64,000 nucleotides of DNA from Bradyrhizobium sp. JYMT SZCCT0428 (GCF_018131075.1 NZ_JAFCLS010000013.1:124001-188000), one strand, 5' to 3'. Positions 34,729-43,872 are shown, numbered from the stretch's first letter. Translations and numbers: made by a program. Notes: a model not told the origin generated them from the sequence alone.

Positions 34729-36027
34729 ATGATTTCGAACTGGCTGTCCGCCGCCCTCGCCCGCCGCAACATTCATTATGGCTGGGCGATGGTCGGCGTG
34801 ACCTTTTTCACCGCGCTGATCTCGGCCGGCACCGTCGGCGCACCCGGCGTCTTCATCGTGCCGCTGCAGAAGGAATTCGGCTGGAGCGCCGCCGAGATCT
34901 CCTCGGCGCTGTCGATCCGCTTCATCCTGTTCGGGCTGATGGCCCCGTTCGCGGCCGCTCTGCTCAACCGTTACGGCCTGCGCAACATGTCGCTGTTGTC
35001 GCTGCTGATCGTGGCCTCCGCGCTGATCGCCTCCCTGTTCATGACACAGGTCTGGCACCTGATGCTGCTGTGGGGCGTCGTGATCGGCCTCGGCACCGGC
35101 ATGACCGCGCTGGTGCTGGGCGCCACGATTTCGGCACGCTGGTTCGTGGCGCGGCGTGGCCTCGTCGTCGGCATCCTCACCGCCAGCGTGGCGACGGGCC
35201 AGCTCGTCTTCCTGCCGCTATTGGCAACGCTGACGGAGCATTATGGCTGGCGAAACGCGCTGGCGCTGATCTGCGTGATGCTGGCCGTCGCGGCCTTTGC
35301 CGTGGCGATGATCATGCGCGACCGTCCGAGCGACCTTGGCCTGCGGCCGTACGGCGATGAGGGCACCGAGCCGATCGTATCGCCGCCGCCGAGCAATGCG
35401 CCGATCATGGCCGCCGCGCTCGGCACCTTGCGCGACGCCTCGAAGACGAAAGTGTTCTGGATCCTGTTCGGCACCTTCTTCATCTGCGGCGCCAGCACCA
35501 ACGGCCTGATCCAGGTGCACCTGATTCCGATGTGCTTCGATTACGGCATTCCCCAGGTCCAGGCCGCGAGCCTGCTTGCCGCGATGGGCATCTTCGACTT
35601 CGTCGGCACCATCGTGTCCGGCTGGCTGTCGGACCGTTACGACAATCGCTGGCTGCTGTTCTGGTATTACGGCCTGCGCGGCCTGTCGCTGCTGTTCTTG
35701 CCGTTCACGGATTTCTCGTTCTACGGCCTGTCGGTGTTTGCGATGTTCTATGGGCTGGACTGGATCGCCACGGTGCCGCCGACGGTACGGCTGACCGCGC
35801 AACGGTTCGGGCCCGAGCGTGCCAACCTGGTGTTCGGCTGGATTTTCGCCGGCCACCAGCTGGGCGCCGGGATCGCCGCCTTCGGCGCGGGGCTGTCGCG
35901 GACGATCTATGCGACCTATGTGCCCGCCTTCTTCGTCGCCGGGGCGCTCTGCATCGTCGCGGCGCTGATCACGCTGGCGATCGCGAGGCCGGCACCGAAG
36001 CCGGCGGTGGCCGTGGCCGCGGCCTAG
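34729..36027 (+). CDS. MFS transporter, monocarboxylate/oxalate-formate antiporter-like
   Basis: A 432-residue major facilitator with about 12 hydrophobic segments. NIHYGWAMVGVTFFTALISAGTVGAPGVFIVPLQKEFGWSAAEIS at the N-terminus is typical of the monocarboxylate/oxalate-antiporter branch, and the second half has WLSDRYDNRW, a loop 8-9 motif-A copy. Substrate probably an organic acid. It converges on the OprB-type porin with only six bases between the stops. Confidence 0.85.
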   Translation: MISNWLSAALARRNIHYGWAMVGVTFFTALISAGTVGAPGVFIVPLQKEFGWSAAEISSALSIRFILFGLMAPFAAALLNRYGLRNMSLLSLLIVASALIASLFMTQVWHLMLLWGVVIGLGTGMTALVLGATISARWFVARRGLVVGILTASVATGQLVFLPLLATLTEHYGWRNALALICVMLAVAAFAVAMIMRDRPSDLGLRPYGDEGTEPIVSPPPSNAPIMAAALGTLRDASKTKVFWILFGTFFICGASTNGLIQVHLIPMCFDYGIPQVQAASLLAAMGIFDFVGTIVSGWLSDRYDNRWLLFWYYGLRGLSLLFLPFTDFSFYGLSVFAMFYGLDWIATVPPTVRLTAQRFGPERANLVFGWIFAGHQLGAGIAAFGAGLSRTIYATYVPAFFVAGALCIVAALITLAIARPAPKPAVAVAAA

Positions 36028-36033
36028 CTCAAC

Positions 36034-37374
36034 TTAGTAAGTGATGGTGGTACGAACCCCCACCATCACCCCATCCTTGATGCGCCTGGTCTGCGTCGGA
36101 TCGTTTGGATCAGGCGCGCCGCCGCCGGGATGGGCGATGTACTGCACCACCGGCTGCAGCAGAAAGCCCGGCCGCACCTCGTGCTGATAGGTGATCTCCA
36201 GGATCGCCTCATAATCGCGGACCGGATACGCCGTGCCGGTGAATATCTGCGTGTCGCGGTCGAGCGCGCGGGCGCGGTCGGAAATCCGGGCATAGGTCGC
36301 GGCGATCCCGAACCTGTCGTTCGGGCGCTGCGTGCTGAAGCCGGTGAACAAAAAGCCGCCGTCGATATAGGCGCTGACCAGGTTGCGGTCCGACGGGCTC
36401 ATCGAGGCGCGCATGAAAAAGGCGATGCCCTTGTCGGAGCCCGGCGACGCGCGCATCAACAACTGCTCGTACACCATGAACACGCCGGGATTCCGCCGCC
36501 GCCATGCGGTCTCGCCATTGCTGTTCGGATCGGCCAGCGACAGGCCGTCGGCGGAGAACCGCTGATCAGGAAACGACTTCATGTGGTACCAGCCGCCGCC
36601 GGTGATCGTTCCGGGCAGCCGGCTTTCACCAAGTTCAACCTTGTATTTAAGCTGGGCGATCCACCATGGCGGATCACTGACGCGAAACAACAGCCCGTGG
36701 GGATTCTTGATTTGCGGATCTTCCGGCCCTGGCGGAGCCGAGTCGCCGTTGAACAGCGCGAAATAGGCCGTGAGCCGGTCTGAGAGTTCGGCTTTCACCC
36801 TGATACCCATCACCGAGAGCGGTGGCGACGGCCCGCCGCTCGGCAAATTGATCCCGGCATGGCCCGGCCAGCCCAGCGCCGAATTGACGAAGATGTCGTC
36901 ATAGGAACTGTCGATGAACTCGATGTCGGAGGCCTGCTGTCCGACGCGGACGGCGATCTTGCCGCCGAGCAGTTTCTGCTCGACCCAGAATTCGTAGAGC
37001 CGCGTCGCCGGCAACGCCTCGACGCCGCTGACCAGCATCAGATGGCCGATATAGCTGCGCGACAGCCCGTCGCCGTGGATCTGGAACATGTTGGCGTGGA
37101 AGCTGGCGCCGGTCCAACCCGCCACCTTCTCCAGATCGATCGTGGTGCCCAGATCGAGGCGCCCTGTGTAGATCGCCCCCGTCCGCATGCCGCCAGTGAT
37201 ATTGGCGAGCCCTTCCCCGATATAGACCAGGCTGAACTGATAGCCGGCATCGGCCAGCAATTCCCGTGGATCTTTTTTCGCAGCCGGAGCAGTGTCGGCG
37301 CGCGCGGCCGGTGCGAGCGCGATACACGCACCAGTCGCGAGCAAGGTGACGGCGCGGGAAAGAACGCTGTACAT
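36034..37374 (-). CDS. Carbohydrate-selective porin, OprB family
   Basis: A 446-residue outer-membrane protein with a Sec signal (MYSVLSRAVTLLATGACIALAPAARA-D). The mature part has alternating beta-strand pattern, aromatic girdle residues and a C-terminal GVMVGVRTTITY with the final aromatic Tyr of porins. The N-terminal ANITGGMRTGAIYTGRLDLGTTIDLEKVAGWTGASFHANMFQIHGDGLS block resembles OprB proteins, which pass sugars through the outer membrane. Start at 37374 is the only Met before the signal peptide. Confidence 0.82.
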   Translation of the reverse strand: MYSVLSRAVTLLATGACIALAPAARADTAPAAKKDPRELLADAGYQFSLVYIGEGLANITGGMRTGAIYTGRLDLGTTIDLEKVAGWTGASFHANMFQIHGDGLSRSYIGHLMLVSGVEALPATRLYEFWVEQKLLGGKIAVRVGQQASDIEFIDSSYDDIFVNSALGWPGHAGINLPSGGPSPPLSVMGIRVKAELSDRLTAYFALFNGDSAPPGPEDPQIKNPHGLLFRVSDPPWWIAQLKYKVELGESRLPGTITGGGWYHMKSFPDQRFSADGLSLADPNSNGETAWRRRNPGVFMVYEQLLMRASPGSDKGIAFFMRASMSPSDRNLVSAYIDGGFLFTGFSTQRPNDRFGIAATYARISDRARALDRDTQIFTGTAYPVRDYEAILEITYQHEVRPGFLLQPVVQYIAHPGGGAPDPNDPTQTRRIKDGVMVGVRTTITY

Positions 37375-37399
37375 GGTATCGATACCGTCGCCGACTGCT

Positions 37400-38458
37400 T
37401 TATTTGAAGAAGCCTGACCGGCGCATGGCGAGATACGCCGCACCGGCGACGCCAACCATGATCGCCGCGGCCCACAAAAATCCGGTTTCGGTGTCGGTGA
37501 GCGGCAGGCCCTTGGTGTTCATGCCGAAGATACCGGTCACCAGCGTCGGCGGCAGCAGCATCGTCGTGACGATGGACAGCGTATGGAGGTGCCGGTTGCT
37601 TTCCTCCTCCATCTTGAAATGAATTTCTTCCTCCAGGAGGCGGCTGCGCTCGCGCAGCTCAACGATATCGTGGTCGAGACCATCGAGCCGCTGCGCCAGT
37701 TTTCCGGCCTGAAGCCGCAGCGCTGGGCTGAGGTGTTCAACGCTTTTCTGCTCGAGCCGGTGGAACAGCACGCGCAAGCCCGCCAACTGGCGGTGCAAAC
37801 GCACGCAGGTCCGCCGCGACCGGCCGAGCGCTGCGCGCATTTCCGATCTCGTCTCGCCCGCGAGAATCCGTTCCTCGATATTGTCGATCGCGGTGGCGAT
37901 CTTGTCGGCCATGCGGTCCATGGTATCGGCGACCTCGTCGACGATCTTCTCCAGCAGTGCCGCCACGGTATCGACGCGATGACCGCTCTCCAGCACGCGG
38001 CGGGTGGCGTCAACGGCGCAAAGCGCCTGATGCCGGCCACTGATCAGAAGGCGCTCGGTCATCGCGAAACGAAGAAATCCGGTTTCCTCGGTCGCGGTGT
38101 CGATGGCGCGGACAAGATCGGAGAACACGCCGTAGACGCAGTGGTCCGAGATGTGGAGTTGCTGATAATTGTCTTTCGACAGCAGCAGCTCGCGTGCCGG
38201 CAGGGGCACGTCCACACCCGCCAGCCATGACCGCGCCCGCGCGTCGGTCAGATTAAAGTGCAGCCACAGCCGGCCATCGTGGCTGAATTCGATCGGCACG
38301 TTGATCGGCAGCGGCTCGGCGCTGCCGTCGCTGTGCAGACGAAACGCCCACACCAGTCCCGGGATAGCCGGAGCGGCATCCGGGATAGCCGAAGCGGCAT
38401 CGGCTATCGGCATGCCGACACCTATTGCAGGCTCGGCCAACGTATCCATGGAAGACAT
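37400..38458 (-). CDS. CorA/ZntB-family metal-ion transporter
   Basis: A 352-residue inner-membrane transporter of divalent cations (Mg2+ uptake or Zn2+ export). A long cytoplasmic domain with coiled-coil helices (about residues 170-285) is followed by two C-terminal transmembrane segments and the GMN pore motif in VTGIFGMNTKGLPLTDTETGF. The N-terminal 35 residues are Ala/Pro-rich and contain a seven-residue duplication (DAASAIP, DAAPAIP). The zinc-specific ZntB reading is likely but not certain. Confidence 0.85.
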   Translation of the reverse strand: MSSMDTLAEPAIGVGMPIADAASAIPDAAPAIPGLVWAFRLHSDGSAEPLPINVPIEFSHDGRLWLHFNLTDARARSWLAGVDVPLPARELLLSKDNYQQLHISDHCVYGVFSDLVRAIDTATEETGFLRFAMTERLLISGRHQALCAVDATRRVLESGHRVDTVAALLEKIVDEVADTMDRMADKIATAIDNIEERILAGETRSEMRAALGRSRRTCVRLHRQLAGLRVLFHRLEQKSVEHLSPALRLQAGKLAQRLDGLDHDIVELRERSRLLEEEIHFKMEEESNRHLHTLSIVTTMLLPPTLVTGIFGMNTKGLPLTDTETGFLWAAAIMVGVAGAAYLAMRRSGFFK

Positions 38459-38587
38459 CAGGAGCCCCCGCCAAACCCTGCGCAGCGGCCATAGGAGAAC
38501 TCAGCCGCAGCGGCCCTCGTGCATGCCGGGCAATTCAAGTGCGTTTTTGTTACAGTTTGATGTCACCGAAGAGTTCGCTTGCGCCGC

Positions 38588-39370
38588 CTACTCTGCGGCG
38601 AGACCAGTTACCGCCGCCTGGTCGGCTTCCTTGTTGTAGTCGAGAACCACGCGGCCGAACGGCAACGTCAGGTCGGCGAGGAAGTGATGGGCGCCGACCA
38701 CCCGGCGCACTGGAAAATCCGCCACCGGCGCGTTGACGTGCGGCACCAGATGCAACCGCCCTGGCCCGATCCATGAGCCCTTGACGACGATGTCGGTGAG
38801 ATTGATCGCCACGAGCTGGCAGATTTCGAGGCGGCCATCGACGCCCGGGATCATCTTGAGATTGATCTGAGTCTTCGACAGCGTGGCGCGCGTGATTTCG
38901 CCGTTGCCGGCCATGCTTTCGTGCTTGTAACCCATGGTGCCCATCGCCACGAGCTGGCCGGCATATTCCAGCGTGCCGGTGAAGGTGTCCTTGACGATCT
39001 CGAGCTTGGGGTGGGCGTATTTCTTCGGAAAGCCCCAGATTTCACGCCCTGCTGCGATCGGCGGATCGTCGTCGAGATACATCTGCGAGACGAAATTGAC
39101 TTCTTCACCATGCAGGCGCGCCGGGATCACAAGCCCGGATTCGGTGTAGCTGCCGAACCCGGAACTATCAGGCATCTTGATCCATTCATAGTGCACGATC
39201 GGCTGATCTACCGGCTCCAGCGGCTCGGGCAATCCGGCGCGGATCAATTCGGGATCGGTCTCATAGGTGATGACGAGAAATTCGCGGTTGACGAAACGAT
39301 AGGGACCGGCGGGATAGCTTGGCCCTGCGGCCGGCATCGACGGAAACTTGAGCAAGTCTTCCCTGCGCAT
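38588..39370 (-). CDS. adc: Acetoacetate decarboxylase
   Basis: A 260-residue enzyme decarboxylating acetoacetate to acetone and CO2 through a Schiff base. The sequence REIWGFPKKYAHPKLE carries the catalytic Lys pair (Lys116-Lys117), and HYEWIKMPDSSGFGSYTESG and FVSQMYLDDDPPIAAGRE match the family. The length is typical. It is divergent from the patatin gene across a 224-base region in which I see no gene, and about 4 kb from a thiolase, fitting ketone-body or polyhydroxybutyrate turnover. Confidence 0.92.
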   Translation of the reverse strand: MRREDLLKFPSMPAAGPSYPAGPYRFVNREFLVITYETDPELIRAGLPEPLEPVDQPIVHYEWIKMPDSSGFGSYTESGLVIPARLHGEEVNFVSQMYLDDDPPIAAGREIWGFPKKYAHPKLEIVKDTFTGTLEYAGQLVAMGTMGYKHESMAGNGEITRATLSKTQINLKMIPGVDGRLEICQLVAINLTDIVVKGSWIGPGRLHLVPHVNAPVADFPVRRVVGAHHFLADLTLPFGRVVLDYNKEADQAAVTGLAAE

Positions 39371-39600
39371 CGCAATTTCCCCTGCTGAAAATCGTCCTGC
39401 CGATTGCTAGCGGCCGAAATTGACAGGGATGTGAGGGATTTCCTTCAGCGTCATGACCGCAAGTTTCGACCTCGATTTTTCGAACACGCCAATGCTTCAG
39501 GCGCAGGCAAAAACGCGAGGCGGCAAAAGCCGATCGATGCATTTGTCATCATCGCGTCACCAGCGCGCGGAATTGTCGGGCAGTTCTGGAGCAAATGAAC

Positions 39601-40764
39601 ATGGACGCGCGAACCCCACATTTCGAACAGACCGTTCATGCGCGCGGCTGGCGGCCGGAGCGCTGCGACCGCGTCGCGCTGGTGCTGCAGGGCGGCGGCG
39701 CGCTCGGTGCCTATCAGGCCGGCGTCTATCAGGCCCTGCACGAGGCCCATATCGAGCCGGACTGGGTCTGCGGCGTATCGATCGGCGCGATCAATTCGGC
39801 GATCATCGCCGGCAACCCGCCCGAGCGCCGGCTCGAACGCCTGCAGATCTTCTGGGACCGCATCACCAGCCGCAAGATCTGGCACTACACGCCGGACGGC
39901 GACGTCTATCGAAAGGCGCGCAATTTCGCGAGCTCGTTCATGACGACGACGCTGGGCCAGCCCGGCTTCTTCACGCCGCATATGACCAATCCGTGGCTCA
40001 GCGCTACCGGTGCCCGGACCGCGACGAGCTATTACGACACCGAGCCGCTGCGCCAGACGCTGCTCGAGCTCGTCGATTTCGACATGATCAACGATAAGCG
40101 GATCCGCTTTGCGGTCGGCGCGGTCAACGTGCTGTCAGGCAATTTCATCTATTTCGACAACGCCCATGACGAGATCATTCCCGAGCACATCATGGCGAGC
40201 GGCGCGCTGCCGCCGGCCCTGCCGATGGTGAAGGTCGGCACCGACCATTTCTGGGACGGCGGTATTGTCTCGAACACGCCGCTGCAGCATCTCCTGGACC
40301 AGGAAGACAGCCTCAATTCACTGGTGTTCCAGGTCGACCTGTTCAGCGCCCGCGGAGCCTTGCCGCGCGACATCCAGGACGTGATGGCGCGGCACAAGGA
40401 CATCATGTATTCCTCGCGCACGCGCCACAATACCGACGTCTACCGCAAGACGCACAATCTGAAAGCCCGCCTCCACAAGGCGCTGTCGCGAATTCCCGAC
40501 GATCAGCTGTCCGACGAAGAGCGTCAGATCAAGGCCAGCATCGGCAACCTGCCCGAGATCGCGATCCTGCAACTGATCTACCAGCAGAAGGCCTATGAGG
40601 GCGACGCCAAGGACCACGAATTTTCGGGCACCTCGATGCGCGAGCACTGGATGAGCGGCCACGAGGACACCAAGCGCACGCTGAAGCGCCGCGACTGGAT
40701 CCGGATGCCCGACGAAGGCATGGGCATCGTGATCCACGACGTACATCGGGAGAACGAGGTGTAG
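39601..40764 (+). CDS. Patatin-like phospholipase with DUF3734-type C-terminus
   Basis: A 387-residue lipid acyl hydrolase. The oxyanion loop is QGGGALGAYQAGVYQAL, the nucleophile Ser60 lies in GVSIG and the catalytic Asp219 in WDGGIVSNTPLQ. The C-terminal third (HNLKARLHKALSRIPDDQLSDEERQIKASIG and QQKAYEGDAKDHEFSGTSMREHWMSGHEDTKRTL) is typical of the DUF3734 group. GGAG is 9 bases from this ATG but 3 from the ATG six bases upstream, so 39601 is preferred; start 39595 is possible. Likely a membrane-lipid or storage-lipid hydrolase. Confidence 0.85.
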   Translation: MDARTPHFEQTVHARGWRPERCDRVALVLQGGGALGAYQAGVYQALHEAHIEPDWVCGVSIGAINSAIIAGNPPERRLERLQIFWDRITSRKIWHYTPDGDVYRKARNFASSFMTTTLGQPGFFTPHMTNPWLSATGARTATSYYDTEPLRQTLLELVDFDMINDKRIRFAVGAVNVLSGNFIYFDNAHDEIIPEHIMASGALPPALPMVKVGTDHFWDGGIVSNTPLQHLLDQEDSLNSLVFQVDLFSARGALPRDIQDVMARHKDIMYSSRTRHNTDVYRKTHNLKARLHKALSRIPDDQLSDEERQIKASIGNLPEIAILQLIYQQKAYEGDAKDHEFSGTSMREHWMSGHEDTKRTLKRRDWIRMPDEGMGIVIHDVHRENEV

Positions 40765-40773
40765 CTCCACTAT

Positions 40774-40875
40774 CGTCATTGCCGGGCTTGACCCGGCAAT
40801 CCATCTTTCTTCGAATGAATCGCGATTGTCCGCTAGCGCGGACGATGGATACGCGGGTCAAGCCCGCGTATGACG
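40774..40875. repeat. Intergenic palindromic repeat, CGTCATGCCCGG type, copy 3
   Basis: Ends CGTCATTGCCGGGCTTGACC and GGTCAAGCCCGCGTATGACG plus an inner pair ATCCATC / GATGGAT. It lies between convergent patatin and carboxylase genes, whose stop codons lie 9 bases and 21 bases from its ends. Confidence 0.8.
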
Positions 40876-40896
40876 AGTTGAGTGCGCGGCAACCAC

Positions 40897-42456
40897 CTAC
40901 GGCCTGATCGCCATGTTCGTCGCCGGCCCCGTCGTGAGGACCCGTTCCGCGAGCCGCGCAAATTCGCACAATAGCGAACGCGTCTTGCGGGGATCGATCA
41001 CCTCCTCGACCCAGAATTTTTCGGCCGAGCGGAACGGCGAGCGCAGCTTGTTGAGGCGGTCTTCGATCTCTTTCAGCTTTGCCGCCGGGTCTTCCGCCGC
41101 GTCGATGTCGGCGCGATAGGCGGCCTCGATGCCGCCCTCGAGCGGCAGCGAGCCCCAATAGGCCGAGGGCCAGGCGTAGCGCATCGAATATCGGTTGGCC
41201 GGCTGGTGCACGACGCCGGCGACGCCGAAGGCGTTGCGCACGATGATGGTGCACCAGGGCACGGTGCTCTGGTTGACGGCCGCCATCGCGCGCACGCCGT
41301 GCCGGATGGTGGCCGACTTCTCGGCCTCGAGCCCGATCATGAAGCCCGGGCAATCCATCAGATAGACCACCGGCAGATGGAAGGTTTCGGCGAAGTCGAC
41401 CCAGCGCACCACCTTCTGGCAGGCCTCCGCCGTCCACGACCCGCCATAGTGGAAGGGATCGCTGGCGAGCAGCAGCACCGCGCGGCCTTCGAGGCGCGCG
41501 AGGCCCGTGATGATCGGGCGGCCGAAATTGGCGTTGACCTCGAAGAACGAGCCCTTGTCGACGACGGCGTCGATGATCGGGCGCATCTTGTAGACCTGGC
41601 GGCGATTGCGCGGCACTGACTTCATCAGTGCTTCCTCGGTCCGCTCCGGATCGTCGGTGCAGGGCGTGGTCGGCGGCAGTTCGTAGACCGATGACGGCAG
41701 ATAGGACAGGAAGCGCCGGGCGCGCTCGAACGCCTCTTCCTCGGTATCGACGGCATCGTCCACTCCGCCGGCGCGGGTCTGGATGTCGGCGCCGCCGAGT
41801 TCCTGTTTGGTCAGGTCCTGGCCGAGGCGTTTTACGACCGGCGGCCCCGCGACGAACATCGCCGAATTCCGGGTCATGACCGAATAATGGCTCGCCGCCA
41901 GCCGTGCGGCGCCGAGGCCCGCGACCGAGCCGAGGCCGAGCGCCACCACCGGCACGCGCGCCATGTTCGCCGTCGTGAACCAGTACCAGCGCGTGCCGCC
42001 GACGCCGCCCGGCAGATTGGCGGCGCCTCGCGTCTCGATCGTCTTCACCGAGCCGCCGCCGCCCGAGCCTTCGATCACGCGGATGATCGGCAGGCGGAAA
42101 TCATGCGCCATCTCCTCGGCCATCAGCGGCTTGGCGGAGATCGAGGCATCGGCCGAGCCGCCGCGCACGGTGAAATCGTCGCCGACGACGACTACCGGAC
42201 GGCCTTCGACCTTGGCCCGGCCGAACACGCAGTTCGCGGGCGTCAGGTGCTTGAGTTCGCTGTTCTCGTCGTATTCGGCGATGCCGGAGATGGCGCCGAT
42301 TTCGTGGAAGGACTTCTGGTCAACGATCTTGTCGATGCGCTCCCGAACGGTGAGCCGGCCCTGGTCATGCTGACGCTTGACCTTGTCAACGCCTCCCATC
42401 TCGCGCGCGAACGCTTCGCGCCGGGCGAGGTCGTCGAGTTCCGGCTTCCAGTTCAT
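40897..42456 (-). CDS. Acyl-CoA carboxylase carboxyltransferase (beta) subunit
   Basis: A 519-residue carboxyltransferase that moves carboxybiotin CO2 onto an acyl-CoA (propionyl-, methylcrotonyl- or related CoA). N-terminal GRLTVRERIDKIVD, RVIEGSGGGGSVKT and the C-terminal DCPGFMIGLEAEKSATIRHG and SAYWGSLPLEGGIEAAYRADI are typical of the PccB/MccB family. GGAGGA precedes the ATG. The upstream IclR gene overlaps its start by 71 bases. The biotin-carrier gene is divergent; no biotin carboxylase is in the window. Confidence 0.9.
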   Translation of the reverse strand: MNWKPELDDLARREAFAREMGGVDKVKRQHDQGRLTVRERIDKIVDQKSFHEIGAISGIAEYDENSELKHLTPANCVFGRAKVEGRPVVVVGDDFTVRGGSADASISAKPLMAEEMAHDFRLPIIRVIEGSGGGGSVKTIETRGAANLPGGVGGTRWYWFTTANMARVPVVALGLGSVAGLGAARLAASHYSVMTRNSAMFVAGPPVVKRLGQDLTKQELGGADIQTRAGGVDDAVDTEEEAFERARRFLSYLPSSVYELPPTTPCTDDPERTEEALMKSVPRNRRQVYKMRPIIDAVVDKGSFFEVNANFGRPIITGLARLEGRAVLLLASDPFHYGGSWTAEACQKVVRWVDFAETFHLPVVYLMDCPGFMIGLEAEKSATIRHGVRAMAAVNQSTVPWCTIIVRNAFGVAGVVHQPANRYSMRYAWPSAYWGSLPLEGGIEAAYRADIDAAEDPAAKLKEIEDRLNKLRSPFRSAEKFWVEEVIDPRKTRSLLCEFARLAERVLTTGPATNMAIRP

Positions 42457-43363
42457 TCGTATCCTCCGCCTTGATGATTTTATTATTGTTATGCACTGAC
42501 ACCGGAAGCGCTTTTCTTTCCAGCCGGTTGGTGAAGATGTCGCCATCGGCGCCTTCGAGCAGACCGCCGAGTGCAGCCCCCAGTTCGACCATCACCGGCG
42601 CCACGTCGCGGTGCACCCGCTTTTCATCGAACATCGCGGACAATAGACCGATCGTCGCGACGACGTAGGTTTGATATTGCGGCGACCACAGCGGCACGGC
42701 GCAACCATTGATGTGCGGGCTCCAGGTGCCGCAGGCCACGACATAGCCGTGTTCGCGCAGATGACGGCGATTGTCCTCGATGCGCGACTTCAGCATCCGC
42801 GCGCTATCCGGCATCTCGCGCTCCATTTCCACGATCAGCGCATCGCCGACATCGTCGTCGAGCGCCGCGGTGTAGGCGTGTCCCGCCGCCGTGCTTGCCA
42901 TCGCAATCCGGCTGCCGGTGGTCTCGTGCAGGCCGAGCGCATTCGCGGCACGGGCGAACTCGAGATAGACCAGCTGAAAGCGATCGGGAATCACAAAACC
43001 GACGGTGCCCGGCAATTGCTCGGCGACATCCTGCAGCCGCAACCGGATCAGGTTGCGCAGCTGCAATCCCTTCATCATCGACGTGCTCATCGCCACCGCG
43101 CTCGGGCCGATGCGGTACTTCTGGTCGCGCGGCAGATAGACCAGTTGGCCCATCCGCGTCAGCGTGTGCGTCAACCGCGACACCGTCGATCGCGGCAAAC
43201 CGCAGCGATTGGAAATTTCGAGATTGCCGAGTCGGGCTTCGTGACCCTCGAAGCAGCGCAGGACATCGAACGCCCGCGACACCACCTGAATCACATCGCC
43301 CTCGCCCGCCAGATCGCTGGCGAGCATCCCCTGTTTGCTAAGCCGCTCCGAGCGTCTTCCCAT
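42386..43363 (-). CDS. IclR-family transcriptional regulator with C-terminal extension
   Basis: A 325-residue regulator. The winged HTH reads VVSRAFDVLRCFEGHEARLGNLEISNRCGLPRSTVSRLTHTLTRMG, and the effector domain has YVVACGTWSPHINGCAVPL. The final 45 or so residues, rich in Arg and Pro, run out of phase across the start of the carboxyltransferase gene, with a 71-base overlap. An inverted-repeat operator (43376-43399) sits just before its start codon, between it and the divergent biotin-carrier gene, suggesting control of both. Confidence 0.85.
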   Translation of the reverse strand: MGRRSERLSKQGMLASDLAGEGDVIQVVSRAFDVLRCFEGHEARLGNLEISNRCGLPRSTVSRLTHTLTRMGQLVYLPRDQKYRIGPSAVAMSTSMMKGLQLRNLIRLRLQDVAEQLPGTVGFVIPDRFQLVYLEFARAANALGLHETTGSRIAMASTAAGHAYTAALDDDVGDALIVEMEREMPDSARMLKSRIEDNRRHLREHGYVVACGTWSPHINGCAVPLWSPQYQTYVVATIGLLSAMFDEKRVHRDVAPVMVELGAALGGLLEGADGDIFTNRLERKALPVSVHNNNKIIKAEDTNELEAGTRRPRPARSVRARDGRR

Positions 43364-43375
43364 ATTTTGGCTCCG

Positions 43376-43399
43376 TTCCGCCCTGCGGAATAAAATTCC
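43376..43399. promoter_or_regulatory. Candidate IclR operator
   Basis: TTCCGC (43376-43381), three bases, GCGGAA (43385-43390) is a perfect dyad; GGAAT (43387-43391), AAA, ATTCC (43395-43399) forms an overlapping second one. It lies 13 bases upstream of the IclR start and about 95 bases before the biotin-carrier gene. Confidence 0.55.
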
Positions 43400-43493
43400 A
43401 CTTGCAGATCAAGCTACCTCAGGCAATCTGCGGCCACAACAAAAAGCCGTTCGCGGGACGAAATTGTCACGTCACACGGTCCCGGAGGGTGGC

Positions 43494-43715
43494 ATGCCAG
43501 AGATCAAGATTGTGACCGAAGTCGCCGGACGCGTGTGCGCGCTGGCCGCAGAAGCCGGAGCGAGTGTTGGCGACGGCGACGAGATTGCATTCGTCGAAGC
43601 GATGAAAATGGAAATCCCGGTAACCTCGACAATTACCGGGAAAATCAAGGCAATTCTGGTCAAACTCGACGACGTGATCGCTGAAGGACAGGTGGTCGCG
43701 ATCGTCGAAGCCTAG
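43494..43715 (+). CDS. Biotin carboxyl carrier protein (biotin/lipoyl-attachment domain)
   Basis: A 73-residue single-domain biotin carrier. The biotinylation motif EAMKME has Lys38, and VTEVAGRVCALAAEAGASVGDGDEI and GKIKAILVKLDDVIAEGQVVAIVEA form the two halves of the hammerhead beta barrel. It would carry carboxybiotin for the carboxyltransferase on the other strand; the biotin carboxylase must be supplied from elsewhere. CGGAGGG precedes the ATG. Confidence 0.92.
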   Translation: MPEIKIVTEVAGRVCALAAEAGASVGDGDEIAFVEAMKMEIPVTSTITGKIKAILVKLDDVIAEGQVVAIVEA

Positions 43716-43749
43716 GCATTTTGCGTCATACTTTTGATGCGTGACGATC

Positions 43750-43782
43750 TGTCCGCCAGTGCAACTGGCATAATGGCGGACA
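43750..43782 (+). promoter_or_regulatory. Two competing hairpins before the TRAP operon
   Basis: TGTCCGCCA (43750-43758) and TGGCGGACA (43774-43782) pair perfectly. A second stem, CCAGT (43756-43760) with ACTGG (43764-43768), shares bases with it, so only one can fully form. A terminator for the biotin-carrier gene or a leader switch is possible. Confidence 0.35.
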
Positions 43783-43872
43783 TGAACGTGCTCGGACGTT
43801 GCCATCGCAATGCTGCGATGACATCATCCCAATCGAAAAAAGTTTCATCTAGCGAAACAATTTGGGGGAAAC

